Positions 21,661 to 33,741 of a stretch of 64,000 nt of DNA are shown in pieces. The notes beneath the pieces were generated by a model, which was not told the DNA's origin, did no database searches, and saw only the letters and a program-made list of their open reading frames with translations. Location of the stretch: positions 43,445,892-43,509,891 of the forward strand of contig NC_081835.1 in NCBI RefSeq assembly GCF_030867095.1, in the 5' to 3' direction. How positions within the stretch are numbered: position 1 is the first letter of the stretch; every line of letters begins with the position of its first letter. The stretch comes from Alligator mississippiensis (lineage: Eukaryota; Chordata; Crocodylia; Alligatoridae). Position numbers and translations under genes: made by a program.

Positions 21661-23146
21661 GTAACATACCTGGTGATCCAGCAAATTACTATATCTGGGA
21701 ATATAATGAGTTACCATGGTCACCTCTGACATCAGACACTGGCTGGCACACATGCCTGGCAGGAGGGCAGGGGAGGGGAGGGGAGGGGAGGAAAGACTGG
21801 AGCAGAACCCATCCACATGGCCTCCCTCTTCGCAGGATGCCCCCAGCCCAGCTCCAGAGCCTGCTCTCTCAGGCTCCCCACCTGGGGTTATGAAAGCCCT
21901 CTCATTGGCAACCAATCAGTGGGAAGCTGCAGGACTCTGCCCCCTTCCCTCCCCTAAGAACTTGATCACAATTGGCTCCCAATCCTTTAGCAGGGCACAT
22001 GCCCTTGATCTGTGAAGGCAGTTCCTCTCCACCTGTTAAGTAAATAGATTAAAAAATAAAAGACTTCTACAACTGAAAACATAGGGCAGGTACATGCCCA
22101 GGGTCCATCTCAAGTCTTTCCACTGAAAGCATTGCAGTGATTCTGCATTTCTAATAGTGCAATTTTGTCTGGATACAGTGTGTATCATAGACCAGAGAAA
22201 CTGAACTTAGTGCCATGTGGTTCACAGAGTGGGGATGTACTGCCTTGCTCCTAACTATAGCTCTCAGCTAAGCTAAGATGAGAAACCTGGTACTTAAAAA
22301 GTATCAGAGCTGCTAAAACAAGAAAGCACCGTCAGTTAGGGCCAATCAGGCTGCTTAGACATGTAGTTGGCAGCTGTGAACTGAGAAGACACACCCTCCC
22401 AGGTGAGGTGACCAGCTTCTTCGTCTTCTCCTTAACCCAGTTTTACAGGTGTCCAATGGTGATATTATTACCACGTGCCCAAGAGACTTGGGACACCTCC
22501 AGTAGGTCTTTCCCTGGGCCACTTTGCTTAAGTTCATGGTCAGACAGAGGGGAGGTGCAAAGTGGGTGTGGCCATACCCCCTTCCTTTGTGCAGTGCATG
22601 CTCTGTAAGCTCTGAGCTCACCAGATCCGCAGTGTGGCTGCCAGTGAAACCCAGGGGTGAATGCCATTGCCACTCATGCCCCACCCCTTTGGCCACCACC
22701 AAACTTAGCAGTAGTAAAAACGTGGGGGCAAGCATAGGTAGCATTCATTCCCTGGGATCTGGATCTGTGGCAGTGAAGGATATGGCAGCACTCATGCCGA
22801 TCAGTTGGTAAGCTCCAAGAGGCTCAGTAAGCATGCACGACACAGCCAAAAAGGGATGCAGCAGGGACCCTAGCAAACAGGACAGATGCAAGTTGTGCCA
22901 CCTCCCACACTATCTGAAGATACTGAGATATTATGGTGATACATGGCATAGAAGATGTCACCCCACATTGTGGGGTCACAGACTCAGTTCACCTGTTGTC
23001 CATGTTGCTGTCGCTCCAGCTCCCGCTGGAGGACTCGCTACTGCTGTCACTATCCTGAGTCCCATTTGTCTCTTCCTCTTCCTTGCTGTCACAGCCCCCT
23101 TCCCTGCTGGTGGGAGTTGGAAGATCCTATGCCAAGTGTCTCTGTG
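21661..23146. other. unassigned sequence
   Basis: Contains a purine-rich ggagg run near 21770-21790. Otherwise no gene or repeat was recognised. Confidence 0.4.
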
Positions 23147-23720
23147 TTAGGTGAATTTGGCTACATCCTCTCCATCTTCTACTACTGATTTCCAGTAGTA
23201 GGTCTGGAGTACGCTCAGAGCCATTTTCACACAGTCTACCACCTCTACATCTGTATGCCTGTACATCAGGAGGTTCCTGGCTTTCCACAGGGTGCTCCTG
23301 ATGCAGGACGCAAACTGGTCAAAACAGGCCAAAGAGTTCCCCTGGTGTTTGGCGAGGTGTCCATACAGTGCCGCTTCTCTGGTCAGCGGGCTGACAGTGG
23401 TAACCGCCTCACAGAGCTGCTTCACCCTGTTCCTTACCTCCTTGGCAAGGTGCAGAGCCAGAGGATGTGGTTGATCATTTCAGTGGCTCTGTAGCAGTTG
23501 GGCCATGGGCAGCTGGGTCTCCCTGTCTGTCCCTCTCTATGCCTCAGATCCCAGCCCTGGGATCTACACAAACTTCTACAAGGTACATTTAATGTTATCC
23601 CAGCAGCCTGGACCAGACAGCTCACCCAGCTCTTCCAGCACCCCCTGCTGAAGATCTCCAGCTCACCCTTCCTTGCGGTTCCACCTGGAGGAGCATTCAC
23701 ATGTGCTAATCCTGGCAAGG
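23147..23720 (-). mobile_element. non-CR1 LINE C-terminal fragment
   Basis: Minus-strand translation contains CPWPNCYRATEMINHILWLC, a Cys-Cys-His-Cys arrangement (C-x4-C-x7-H-x4-C). Downstream on the same strand lies LWKARNLLMYRHTDVEVVDC. This combination, a zinc-knuckle-like block followed by an ARNLL block, is typical of the region after the reverse transcriptase in Tx1/L1-related or R4-like LINEs. It differs from the CR1 C-terminus seen elsewhere in the window. The clade is inferred, not proven. A shift of frame lies near 23426-23434. Confidence 0.5.
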
Positions 23721-25072
23721 TCCATGGGAGTGCTCATTTTGGGGTCATTAGTGGAACCTCTGTGCACTGGAATAGCAGGAAGGCAGCAAAGGAGAACTGA
23801 AGGGCATCTGCAGGACTGTACGTGGGTAGAGTCCCAGACTGGGGCTGTGAGGTGGGAGTGAGGGGCACCAATACATCTAGGGGAGGAGTACAAGAATGAG
23901 AGGGCAGGGGACTGGGGGGAGAGTGCAGGACACCATCAGTACTGCGTGTGGGGAGCCCAGCACCAGGACAGCAGGGTGGGCTGTGGGGTTGGGATTAACT
24001 ATAATCAGCAGAGCTGTGTGGGGGCACACAGGATGGGGAGGGAGGGTGGCAAATCTGGACTGATGTGTATTGGCAGAGCTGTGATAGAGAAAAAAAGTCC
24101 TTTGTTTAAAGCAATATGCATTTACCTGAAGAATTTGCAACTGTTTTTGACACGTGCTCCAGGTTGCTGAAGCTGTTATCTGGGCTGTGACTGCTAGGAG
24201 TAATGGGAAAGAAGGCTTTCTCTGGCATGTCTCAGACTGCAGGAAAAGGGCACTGCATTTAAAGTCTCCTTGTTAGCAAGGAACAAAAGGGAGCACAAGT
24301 CACACCCATAATTTTCTTCCAACTTTGGAATAAATTGACTTTCACAAAATCCTTCTGTTTCCTCCCAGCTTAGATTGCAGGCAGGTGGTCTGTAAAATAT
24401 GGGATGGGAGAAGAAGGACAGAAAGAAACTGCACTGTATGTAGATGAGATAGACAGGCAGCAGACAAACCAACAGGCAGCTAGGTAGATAGATAACATGA
24501 GGACAGGGGGATCTGGGAGCCTGGTGGGTTAGGGGTTAAGTGATGGGCAGGGAGGAGAGAGGTATTTCCCACATGTCAAATATTCAGTGTCTGCTACTCC
24601 ACAGATCACCTCAATTTCACTCTGCTGCTCCACTGGGGAGGGGGGCAACAGAGCTTGTCCTGCCTCGAGGCATGTGGGCCCAGCCCAATTACAAGATCAG
24701 TTTATTCTTCTCAAAGCTCTGGTTTGAGTTCCATCAGGTGCAGGTGCTTGGTTCTGGGCCTGTGCATAAGCCCTATCCCCACAGGGGTCTGGTGAGGAGT
24801 GAGTGGTAGAGGAAGGTGAGGGTCACAGCAGGCAGAGCCAATGACAAGAGAAATCACAAAAGCAGCTGCCTGCTTTACAAGCAAAACACAGCCACTACCT
24901 TTGCATCCAGACAATCTACAATGCTCTTGCAGCTAGAGTTGCTTGTTGAGCAAGGCAAAGAACAGAGTCTGGATGCAACCCTGACCATCCTAAAAGCACT
25001 GAATCTCCAAGCCCAGATGTGGGAATCAAGGAACTGTTGATCAAGCATCATTACTATGAGAGTCCTGCCCCA
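23721..25072. other. unassigned sequence
   Basis: No recognised feature in about 1.35 kb. Confidence 0.4.
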
Positions 25073-25120
25073 AGACAGAATCAGGGCCCAATTGTGCTGG
25101 GTGCTATGCAGACCAGTTAT
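25073..25120 (-). mobile_element. 3' segment of a MIR/L2-related SINE
   Basis: The stretch aatcagggcccaattgtgct followed by gggtgctatgcagac is the complement of a widespread amniote SINE tail (gtacagcgcctagcacaatg...). The same family appears on the plus strand at 48990-49085. Confidence 0.5.
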
Positions 25121-26489
25121 TTTGACTTCATGGGATGTCCAGCACAAGCAGAGCAGTGTCACCCAGGTTACTCACTGCATAAAGCCCAACTCAGACCCAT
25201 CCCCTGGACCTGTACCCACAGAAGGGCCAGCAGCCAGGGGTGCCCTTGAAGCAGAGGTGGAACAAACAGGCTAGCCACGAGGCAACAAGGCAGCCGTGTT
25301 CTTCCCCAGCCTGCGGCTTCCCTGGGGTGCTCTGCTTGGTGTCCCCCCACTTGTTTTGGCCCTATGACCTTGCACATGCACGCCCTGTTTTCTTTTTTGT
25401 TGTCCCCAGGAATCAGTTGGTGTTTTTAAGGCGCTGGCTGCCAAAACCCAGTGGCAGCGCCTAGATTTTAGAGACATCAGAAAGACCACGGCTGGACCTG
25501 CTCCTTGACACAGATCCGGTGGATGTCGGAACACGCCGGCTGCCCACCCAGTGGCGGCCCACAGAGACTAGCGGTTTTTATCCGTGAACTGAGGACACCA
25601 AATAGTCCCAGGGTTGCTCTACATAGCATACCACAGTGACTTCATCTGGAGGGAACGGGACCTAGACAGCCTGGAATGTGCATTGCTTTTGCCCTTGACT
25701 GCAGTGCTAACCTATGCTTAGAAAAGGATCTCTACAACCAGCGCTGTTTTGTGAGATGGCTTCTTGCACACATCTAGGGCTTTGTCTAGTCAGAGGAAAG
25801 GAGGGCCCCTCCTTTGGACCCTTGAGGGAAGGCATGAAGCCTCTGAGGCAGTAGAGCCCCCCCATACAGTTAGTTCTTCCTTTTCTCACATAGCACAATC
25901 TCCCCTCACCCGTCCTGGCACAGAAGGAGGTTTCTGCAGCAGGGACTGCATGGCAAACAGCAATCCCCCGGCCAGCTGGAAACTGCCTCTGCCCTTTGCT
26001 TCCGGTCAGGACCCCCCGCAAGGCTGCCTCAGTCTCCTGGCTCCTCAGTGCTGCCTGAGTGAGTCTCACTGAACCAACAGCTCTGCTGTTTTCTGTCGCC
26101 TTCCTCCAGGCAAGGTGACTGCTCTGAGGCCTGCCACTTGTTTGTGTTTGACTCAAGGCTTAGACTTTTATTTCTATTGGGGTTTCTGGCTGCAGCTTCC
26201 AGCTGCTCCTAGTTCTCACCTGTTAATACAAAGCCAACGTTCCTTTGCTTGTGTTCGGATAACTGAACTAGTTCTCCACACACCCTATCCTCATGATCAC
26301 ACCGCCCTCTGCCCCCATGCTGGTGATCAGAGTCTCCTGCATTGTGTGGAAGCTGAGTTCAATGGGGCAGCAGGCCAGAACTTGATAAAAAAAAACTGGT
26401 GATTAAAATTCAGGCCCTGAGACGGGGACAGATTGTGCTGCAGGTTTAGTCAGGCAGCATCACAAAAGAGCCTGTTTCTATCCCCTGGC
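25121..26489. other. unassigned sequence
   Basis: No recognised repeat or exon. Confidence 0.4.
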
Positions 26490-26690
26490 ACATGGATTGG
26501 GGAATAGAGTGAGCAACACAGTAATGGCCTCAAGTTCCAGTTCTGCCAGCCATGTGCATCAAGACCACATCATATTCTGTGCCTCAGTTTCCCCATCTGT
26601 TAAAGGAGTCATAACACACATGGTGGAGGACCATCAAGAGTTAAGAACCTGGGCCAACTGGAGCTCTATAACTACCCAACATAGAACATT
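26490..26690 (+). mobile_element. MIR-like SINE
   Basis: Contains gtgcctcagtttccccatct followed by gttaaaggagtcataac, the MIR core, preceded by a degenerate tRNA-like head. Confidence 0.6.
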
Positions 26691-26749
26691 TGTAATTCAC
26701 TGAGGTTCTTGGGCAAAAGGCACCAGAGAAGAATAAAGCAGCATCATGC

Positions 26750-26960
26750 AAGTTAAAAGTCTCAGGTGGAAGAGCAGCTACAGTTCTAGCTTAAAACCAG
26801 GTCTCAAGGTCTAAGTCCTTAATCTTCCTGTGTAACTTTGGGCAAGACATGCAGCCTCTCTGTTTCAGCTTCCCACCATGACATGAGAACCGTAGAGTGT
26901 CCCTGCCTTCCAGGATACGTATGATCACGGCATGAGAAAGTTCAAGGTATATGGATGCAA
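26750..26960 (+). mobile_element. MIR-like SINE, decayed
   Basis: Contains tgtgtaactttgggcaagac and ctctctgtttcagcttccc, the MIR core signature with substitutions. It lies about 60 bp after another MIR-like copy in the same orientation. Confidence 0.6.
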
Positions 26961-27504
26961 TGGAGTTGGTAGTATAACAAGAGTGGGTAATGGGGGCACT
27001 AGCTTACACTACTCTTAAATGGAGTTCAAGAATAGCAGCTGCTGCTGCTAGACCAGCTGCCACAGCTGACCCAGCCCCTGCCATTACTGCCACCCAGGGT
27101 TCAGACCCTGATGTTACACCTCATATATGAGACTCCATACAATGATAAAAAGGAGTCAGCAGGGCTGTGCTTGAGCTGGATTTTAGCAGTGGGCCACTGC
27201 ATGATTGGAAATGAGACATCTGTGTGCTGTACCATTGGGCCCAATTTACACTGCATTTGCCAAAGGGGTATTTCAATAGATTCCATCAGCCAATGCTCGT
27301 GGGAGTAAAGGTGACAGTATGAGTGCCACAAACGCACCAGGAATGCTAGGTACTTGCTCAGTTGGCTGAAGCCCATTCCACTGCCTTCACTGCCCAGTTA
27401 CTCATGGTAGGTATAGGAAAGCTTGGGTGGGGGTGTCTACAAGCACTGCAGTCCCCACTCCTGATTCCAGCACATACACAGCTTTGCTTTTGGGCACAGA
27501 ATCG
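26961..27504. other. unassigned sequence
   Basis: No feature recognised. A few gctgctgctg-type triplets occur near 27036. Confidence 0.4.
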
Positions 27505-27610
27505 ATTTCCCTAGGATCCAAGCAAGATAAATGTCCAAATGTCTCTTAAAGGAGTCCAGAGTAGGTGCTTGCACCACCTCTGGAGGCAGTCTGTTCCAGG
27601 CCTTGGGGGC

Positions 27611-27895
27611 TCAGACAGTAAAGAAGTTCTTCCTTATGTCCAGCCTGAAATGGTCTTGGAGGAGTTTGTGACTGTTTGACCTTGTCATCCCTTGGGGTGC
27701 TCTGGTGAACAGGCGTTCCCCCAGATCTTGATGTACACCCCTTATATACTTATAGGCAGTCACCAGGTCCCCCCTGAGCCTGTGCTTTTCCAGGCTGAAG
27801 AGTCCCATGGCTCTCAGCCTCTCATCATAAGGCCTGTTCTCTTGTCCTCTGATCATGCGCGTGGCTCTCCTCTGGACTCTTTCAAGCTTCTCCAC
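27611..27895 (-). pseudogene. CR1 ORF2 C-terminal region (decayed)
   Basis: Minus-strand frame reads EKLERVQRRATRMI, HRLRGDLVTAYKYIRG and FRLDIRKNFFTV, the conserved C-terminal end of CR1 ORF2. It is open over its whole length. Confidence 0.85.
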
Positions 27896-27999
27896 ATCCT
27901 ATTTAAATTGTGGAGCCCAGAATTGGATGCAGTACTCCAGCTGCAGCCTCACCAAGGCCAAGTAAAGTGGGAAGATGACATCCTGGGATTTGCTTGAGA

Positions 28000-28842
28000 A
28001 GCATCTATGGATGCAAACCAGAATTTTGCTCACTTTACCAGCTGTGACATTGCATTGGTGGCTCATATTCATCTTGTGGTCAATCATGACCCCCAAGTCC
28101 CTTTCGGGCATGGTGCTAGCGAGCGTATAAGTGTGCTGTGGGGGTTTTTTTCCCCAAGGTGGAGTACCTTGCATTTTTCGGTGTTGAACACCATCAGGTT
28201 TTTGTCCGCCCATTTTCTGAACCTGTCTAGGTCGGCCTGGATCACCATCCTGTCCTCAGGTGTGGATGCTTTACCCCAAAGTTTGGTGTCATCAGTGAAC
28301 TTGGCCAGTCCACTTCTGGTACCAACGTCTACATCATTAATAAAGATGTTAAAGAGTATAGGCCCAAGGACGGAGCCTTGGGGGACACCACTAGTCACGG
28401 CGCACCACAATGATTTACTTCCATCTACTACCACTCTCTGGTTCCGACCTCGGAGCCAATTCCCCAGCCATCAGACTGTGATGTAGCTGAGGCTGCAGTT
28501 GGCCAATTTTTCCATGAGATGATCGTGGGGTACCAGATCGAAAGCTTTTTTAAAATCAAGATATATGACATCAATCTCCTCTCCCTTGTCCAGGTGATAT
28601 GTCACCTGGTCATAGAAAGAGATGAGATTGGTCAGGCAAGACCTACCCACAACAAACCCATGCTGGGTACCCCTCAGGATGTTGCCATCAGCCAGTTTGT
28701 CAAGAATGTTCTTTTTAATAATTTTTTCCAAGATCTTCCCTGGGATAGAGATCAGGCTGATAGGCCTGTAGTTCCCTGGATCTACTTTCCTCTCGTTCTT
28801 GAAGATAGGTAACACATTGGCCTTCTTCCAGTCTTTGGGCAC
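28000..28842 (-). pseudogene. CR1 ORF2 reverse transcriptase (decayed)
   Basis: Minus-strand blocks appear in order: VLPIFKNERKVDPGNYRPIS, VIYLDFKKAFDLVPHDHL (block A), [19 protein letters not shown], then KFTDDTKLWG, where the normal FADD is FTDD and both aspartates remain. It is spread over at least three frames. Its original role was target-primed reverse transcription of CR1 RNA. Confidence 0.85.
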
Positions 28843-29499
28843 TTCACCTGAGCACCACGAGTTTTTGAAGATCTGTGCCAGTGGCTGAGCTATGATGCCT
28901 GGCAGCTCCTTAAATACCCTGGGGTGTAAACTGTCCAGGCCAGCTCACTTGAAGGTGTCCAGTCTCTCAAGGTGTTCCTTTACATGGCCTACATTGATAA
29001 AGGGTAACAATTCTCCTTCACCCTGGCTGTCCCGTACCGTATTGCGCAGGGCTGTCCCTTGGGGCTGGTGAAAAATGGACGCAAAATACCCATTAAACAG
29101 GTTGGCTTTTTCCTGGGCGTTGGTTGTCAGTTGTCCCATATGGTTTAGCAGGGGCCCAATGTTACCCTTGCTTTTCCTCTGGCTCCCCACATATCTAAAA
29201 AAGGACTTGTTATTGTCTTTGATACGTGTAGCCAGTTGGAGTTCAGTCACAGCTTTGGCTTTCCTGGCTCACTCCCTACAGGTCCGGACCAGTGCACAAT
29301 ACTCCTCCTTTGGGGTGGATCCAGTCTTCTATCCTTTATAGATCTTTGTTTTTAGATGCAGGAGGTCTACAAGTTCCCTGCAGAGGCAAGGGGGCTGCTG
29401 TGCCCTTTTGCTGCCTTTCCTCCAAAATGGGATAGACACTGCTTGTGCTTTCAGGACTGCTCCTTTGAAGAGTAACCACTCGTCCTGAACTCCCCTCCC

Positions 29500-30140
29500 C
29501 TTCAGGTCATGGTCCCTTAGGGCCTCACCAACAAGCCTCCTGAGCTTGTCAAATCAGCTTTCCTGAAGTCATGGACTTCTGCATTGCTGACTGACTTGCC
29601 AGCTTTATGGCAGATGGTGAAGGTGATCAACTCATGGCCACTGTCTCCCACCTTCCCTTTGATCATTAGGTCACTGATTAGATCATCCCCCATTGCTAGT
29701 ATCAGGTCGAGCAGCACTTTGCCTCTCATCAGTCCACAGACTTCTTGAGCCAGATAGAGCTCATCCACGCACATGAGGAAGCTTTGTGATCATTCGGATT
29801 TGTCTGAGTGCTCTTCCCACAAGATGCCTGGGTAGTTGAAGTCTCCCATGACAACCATGCACCAGGAGTGTGCAGCCTCAGCCAGTTCCTTGGCGAATTC
29901 CTGGTCGAGCTCTTGATCTTGGTTAGGAGGTCTGTAGCAGACTCCTATCATTGTATCCCTTGTGCCATGTTCACCACGGATTTTAACCCAGAGGGTCTCC
30001 AGTCATCCACCCTGGATGCCAATGTCAGCTTGCAGGAACGTGTAGCTTTCCTTGACAGAGAGCTATATCCCCGCCCCTTTTGTCTACACGATCTCTCCTG
30101 TACAAGGTATAGCTGTCTATACCTGTTGCCAATATTTACT
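29500..30140 (-). pseudogene. CR1 ORF2 endonuclease (decayed)
   Basis: Reading the minus strand downward, fragments resemble the endonuclease core: a CYRPPNQDQELDQEF-like stretch near 29930, MGDFNYP-like wording near 29830-29860, then LLDLILAMGDDLISDLM and KVGDSGHELITF at 29517-29774. The last segment corresponds to the conserved S-D-H triad of the endonuclease, here read as S-G-H, so a catalytic aspartate has been lost. The N-terminal part is absent. Confidence 0.7.
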
Positions 30141-30150
30141 GCTAATAATC

Positions 30151-31129
30151 TGGTTGGGGGGGCAGGGCTGGGCAGGCCTTGCTGCTGGGTCCTGCCACCA
30201 GCTTCCTCTGGGTCCTACTGCCCCTGGGTCCTGTCATCTTTGACAGGCATCTAGGAGCAAATAAATATTAATTTTCTAAATTTTTTAGGGGCCCCGTAGG
30301 CCAGATAGAATGGCCGTATTTTGTTCACCCCTGTGCCAGTCTCTTTGCAAAGGAGGGCTGGGCCAAGATGGGAATTCCACCACTGGACACTGCAGTATCA
30401 CATAATGTTCATGACTGCTGCATAGGCTCCTGACAGGCATTGGTGGCACTCCAGCAGCAGAGAGGGGATTTGTGTAGAAATCAGAGTAGATCCTCCCAGA
30501 TTGGCTGCAGTGTTTACTAAGACTAGGAACATGCTACGACCCCTGAGGAGTGATGCTCCCTACTGCCCTCCTTTGGTGTCCATCCTTTTGGAAGTGAAAT
30601 GTCCAGTGCCACTCTCTAGCAAACCCCAGTGTTATCCACTCAAGAACAATAGCTTTGGTGACATCTTGTGGATGATTCTTATATGAAGGTAACAGTACTA
30701 CTACTACTACAACCAGCAAGAAGAGTTACTCCTTTAGATCTAGGAAGGGAAGATAAAGCATTTAGCACTGATGGTCCCAGGCTTACATCCCAATGATAAG
30801 CCAATTGGAAGGTCATTACAGCATTCACTGGTTCCTTTACAGAGGCTATCCAATCTTGTGAGCAGCCAAGGCAGGACATATGCCATGCAGACACTCATGA
30901 AGTCCTCAGACACTGGAGGCAGTGCCAGTCCACCCCCAGCACAAGGGCAGGTGGCAGAAGCTATAGGAAGGAACAGAAGCCCAGAATTCCTAGACACACC
31001 AGCAGCGGGGAAGGGAAAAGGTGGGGAACATGAGAACAGTATGAAATGTGCATTGTTTTTCTGTATTATGAAGTTATTCGTTTTTGCTTTGATCTTCAAT
31101 TGAATACTATAACCCTAGGCCCTAGCAGG
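30151..31129. other. unassigned; hAT-like end near 30290-30335
   Basis: The segment ggccagatagaatggccg, followed by gttcacccctg, resembles the right end of a common hAT-like repeat, but no left end was found. The remainder is unrecognised. Confidence 0.3.
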
Positions 31130-31260
31130 AGGGCTAGGGTAGTGTGGGCACTAAGGCAAATGACTGAAAGCCTGGAGGTTGTAAGCTTGAGGCCACAGCG
31201 GAGGCATTCATGGTGTAGCCTTGTCAGATTCCAACAATTCTATGAATTCTGCTAAATACC
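31130..31260 (+). mobile_element. possible tRNA-derived SINE head
   Basis: The sequence tagtgtgggcactaaggcaa, then cctggaggttgtaagcttga, resembles an A box plus a B box (ggttgtaagcttgag) at tRNA-like spacing. No intact cloverleaf forms, so a SINE fragment is favoured over a tRNA gene. Confidence 0.35.
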
Positions 31261-32390
31261 TTGTCACAAGGACATGAGAAGGGAAAGGAAGGCCCAAGCA
31301 TATTAGTAATGGCTTAGGATTTTTTAAACTGGAGAAGGCACATTGTGTTATATGTGATCGTGTACCACACTATCTGTACCCTCTTTTTCAAAATCTTAGT
31401 TCCATCCATGAAAAGAAGCAATGGGAGAGAATCACAATACTCATGGGGAGGCCTTTGGGCTGTATGCAGCCTGCAGCATTTTCTAGCTGTGGCCCACTCT
31501 ACAGCAGCCACCCTCTCAACACTCATCTCACAGAAAAATTTCAGGACAGATCCTGCTCTGAGTAAGGGCAGGGTGACCCTGCCAGTATGAAGGACCAGTC
31601 TGAGGCCAAAGAGAACACAGTAGAAATAGGTTGAACCTGAGCTGGCATCTAGAGTTGAACTTCATGGAGAATTAAGCTCCTGAGTTCTGGCCCTGAGCCA
31701 GTCACTAATCAGAGGCAGTGTGAGAGCCAGAACTGACTGGAGAACAGTGGTTGTGTTTGCTTCTGTTCTGAGGTCTTCTAGGAACAGGAAAAGTACTGCA
31801 TAGAAACCAAACTGCAGCCCCTGGCAACTGAACACACTGTATAAGGGGTGAACAGCTAGTCAGACAATGTCCTCCAGTGATAAATCAATTGTGCATTCTG
31901 GTCAGAGGAGAGGGACCCTCAAGACCTCTCTAAAATCCTGTGGCCAGAAGGCCCTCATGCTATTTACACATCTATTTGTCAGGGCAGCATGTAGCTGCCT
32001 TTCCGCAGGGAAGAGTGGAATCAAGACTCGGGTTCAGTAGGGTGGCAGGGGTATGTATGGCAGGTCCGGATGGAGGTATGCTGCAAGGAGTGAACTTGCA
32101 CCAGGGTGGCTAGGGCCATACCTGGATCTAACTTGTACTGTCATTGCCTGCTCAGGGGAGGCTCTGTGGGGCTGGGGGGCTGGAATGACAAAGAAGCTGC
32201 AGAGCAAGGCCAAAAGGACACTCGCAGAAGCCAGCAAGGGCTGCTGGTGCCACAGCTGCCTTTCTCCAGACAATAATCCTTCACACAGCACAAGCCTCGA
32301 CTGAGACAGCAGTTGTGCAGATCCAGGCCTGCCAGGCCACACATGCTGTACCAGCCCCCACAATCACTGCCCCACCTGGCTGCAGCATCC
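31261..32390. other. unassigned sequence
   Basis: No feature recognised. Confidence 0.4.
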
Positions 32391-32849
32391 CAGCAATTAA
32401 AAAAAAGCAAAAAAAAAGCCCACACTTACCAGCAGTAGCAGCTGCCTTCGGGGTCACTGGAGCCTCGTGGCAGAGCCCCCTGGCAGCACGGAGCCCAGGT
32501 GACACCCGCAGCAGCCCCAGCAGGAGATGCATGATGCCCTGCCAACCCCAGCCACACCTGCCCAATGGAGCAGGGTCAGTGGCAGTATGGGTGCCAGGCA
32601 GCCGGGGCCAGGCCCTGCTGCCCACCACTGCAGAAGGGTGCTCTGTCCCAAGGCCCTGTCCCAAGGCCCCACAGTCCCCCTGCTGGTGAGTACAAGGCTT
32701 TTTTTTGCTTTTTTTTTTAAGTGCCGGGAGGCTGGGGCCAGGTAGGGCAGCCATCGGGGGTGTTGCATGAGTCAGCGGGGGATGGGGCCAGGTAGGGCAG
32801 CAGTGTGGGGGCTGGGGGAGCAAGTGGGGGTGGGGCATGTGGGCCCTGC

Positions 32850-33020
32850 AGATGGGTGGTGGTAGCCCCTGCAGGGGGTATGTGGCCCCTGTCATGGGAA
32901 CTGTAACTCCTATTGGAGGGCTGTGACCTCTGTGGGGGGGCTGTGGCCCCTGTGGCGGGGCTGTAACCCCTGTTGAGGGGCTGTGGACCCTATGGGGGGG
33001 CTGTAACCCCTGTTGGGGCT
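32850..33020. repeat. minisatellite, ~21-22 bp unit
   Basis: About eight imperfect units of the type ggggctgtaacccctgttg, alternating with ggggctgtggcccctgtgg. Confidence 0.85.
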
Positions 33021-33050
33021 CTGTAGGTGCATGCGTTCCCGGAGAATGGT

Positions 33051-33738
33051 GCATAAATCAAATTTGCATAAATCGAACCTACTTTAAAGTGTAACAAATA
33101 GGGATAGGTTCCCATGGCAGTGAGGGAGAGAGGGAGTGAGGCTGGGACTAGGGAAGGGGCGGGGGGAGGGGTGCCACTCCTGGGGTTGCACAAGGTAGCA
33201 AAGCAGTGGGAACAGAGCAACGCTTACCCCAGCCCCAGCTGCAGCAACCCTGGGAGCAGCTGGCGGCTGTCCCCACTCACCTCTGCTCCTGGGCTGCACC
33301 GTGCCCTGGTGCAGGCAGCTGGTGTTGGCTGCTTATGGGGCCGCTGCAGCTGGGGCTGGGTGAGTGCTGCACCCCGCATCCCCTGGGGCTCCGTTTGTCC
33401 ACACTCACCCCAGCCCATGCTGGAGTGGCCCCAGGAGCAGCTGACACCAGCTGCCCGCACCAGGGCACGGCGCAGCCTGGAAGCAGAGGTGAGTAGGGAC
33501 AGGCAGAGCACGGTGCATCCCAGCGGCTGCAGGCAGCTGGTGCTGGCCACTCCTGGGGCCGCTGCACCCAGGGCAGGGGGAGTGGGGCCACGGCCCTTTC
33601 CCCTCCCCACACAGACTTACCTGCTTGGGCAGGGGAGGGTTCTAGGCTGATCGCATAAGAGTGAATTTACCTCACATACAATGAATTATGGGTTATATGT
33701 CTGCATTGCATAAGAGCAAATTTGCATATAAAGAACCC
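33051..33738. repeat. GC-rich block flanked by ~30 bp direct repeats
   Basis: The left copy (33051-33080) starts gcataaatcaaatttgcata and the right copy (33708-33738) starts gcataagagcaaatttgcat; both end in gaacc. A further partial copy (gcataagagtgaatttac) lies at 33650-33668. AT-rich direct repeats around a GC-rich body are unusual for a DNA transposon, so the class is unknown. Confidence 0.6.
33276..33493. repeat. inverted repeat, 67 bp arms
   Basis: Arms at 33276-33342 and 33427-33493 are complementary at 58 of 67 positions by eye, with an 84 bp spacer. Each contains ccgtgccctggtgc or its complement. A partial third copy (gcaggcagctggtgctggcc) follows near 33529. Confidence 0.8.
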
Positions 33739-33741
33739 ACA

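Larger units (their letters stand above)
27505..30150 (-). mobile_element. CR1-type LINE, longest copy, minus strand
   Basis: About 2.6 kb of ORF2 on the minus strand: endonuclease (about 30140-29500), linker (about 29350-28945), reverse transcriptase (about 28842-28000) and C-terminal region (27895-27611), followed by a short 3' segment ending around 27505. The 5' end is truncated inside the endonuclease and no ORF1 is seen. The sequence differs clearly from the CR1 at 2879-4890 in 3' UTR and wording, so it represents another CR1 subfamily. It is broken by several frame changes and stops. Confidence 0.85.
32391..33741. repeat. GC-rich composite repeat with hairpins and terminal direct repeats
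   Basis: The left part has inverted arms (32391-32435 and about 32680-32727), each with a poly-A or poly-T tract around gcaaaaaaaaagc and ttaccagcag or its complement. The wording ggctggggccaggtagggca, then gccatcgggg, matches ggagctggggcaggcagggc in the element at 5735-6765, so the two are related. A 21-22 bp minisatellite follows at 32850-33020, then a GC-rich body flanked by direct gcata-rich repeats (33051-33080 and 33708-33738). Long open frames here are compositional artefacts. Confidence 0.6.

Noticed and set aside
32850-33020. regularly spaced repeats considered as a CRISPR-like array
   Set aside because: The repeats are tandem without unique spacers, in vertebrate DNA. It is a minisatellite.
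32281-33054. 257-codon minus-strand open frame rich in Pro and His
   Set aside because: It lies on the GC-rich hairpin repeat and the 21 bp minisatellite. Its composition is explained by tandem repeats and it has no domain.
33114-33650. 178-codon plus-strand open frame
   Set aside because: It runs across the 67 bp inverted repeat in low-complexity GC-rich sequence. Overlapping frames on both strands are equally open.
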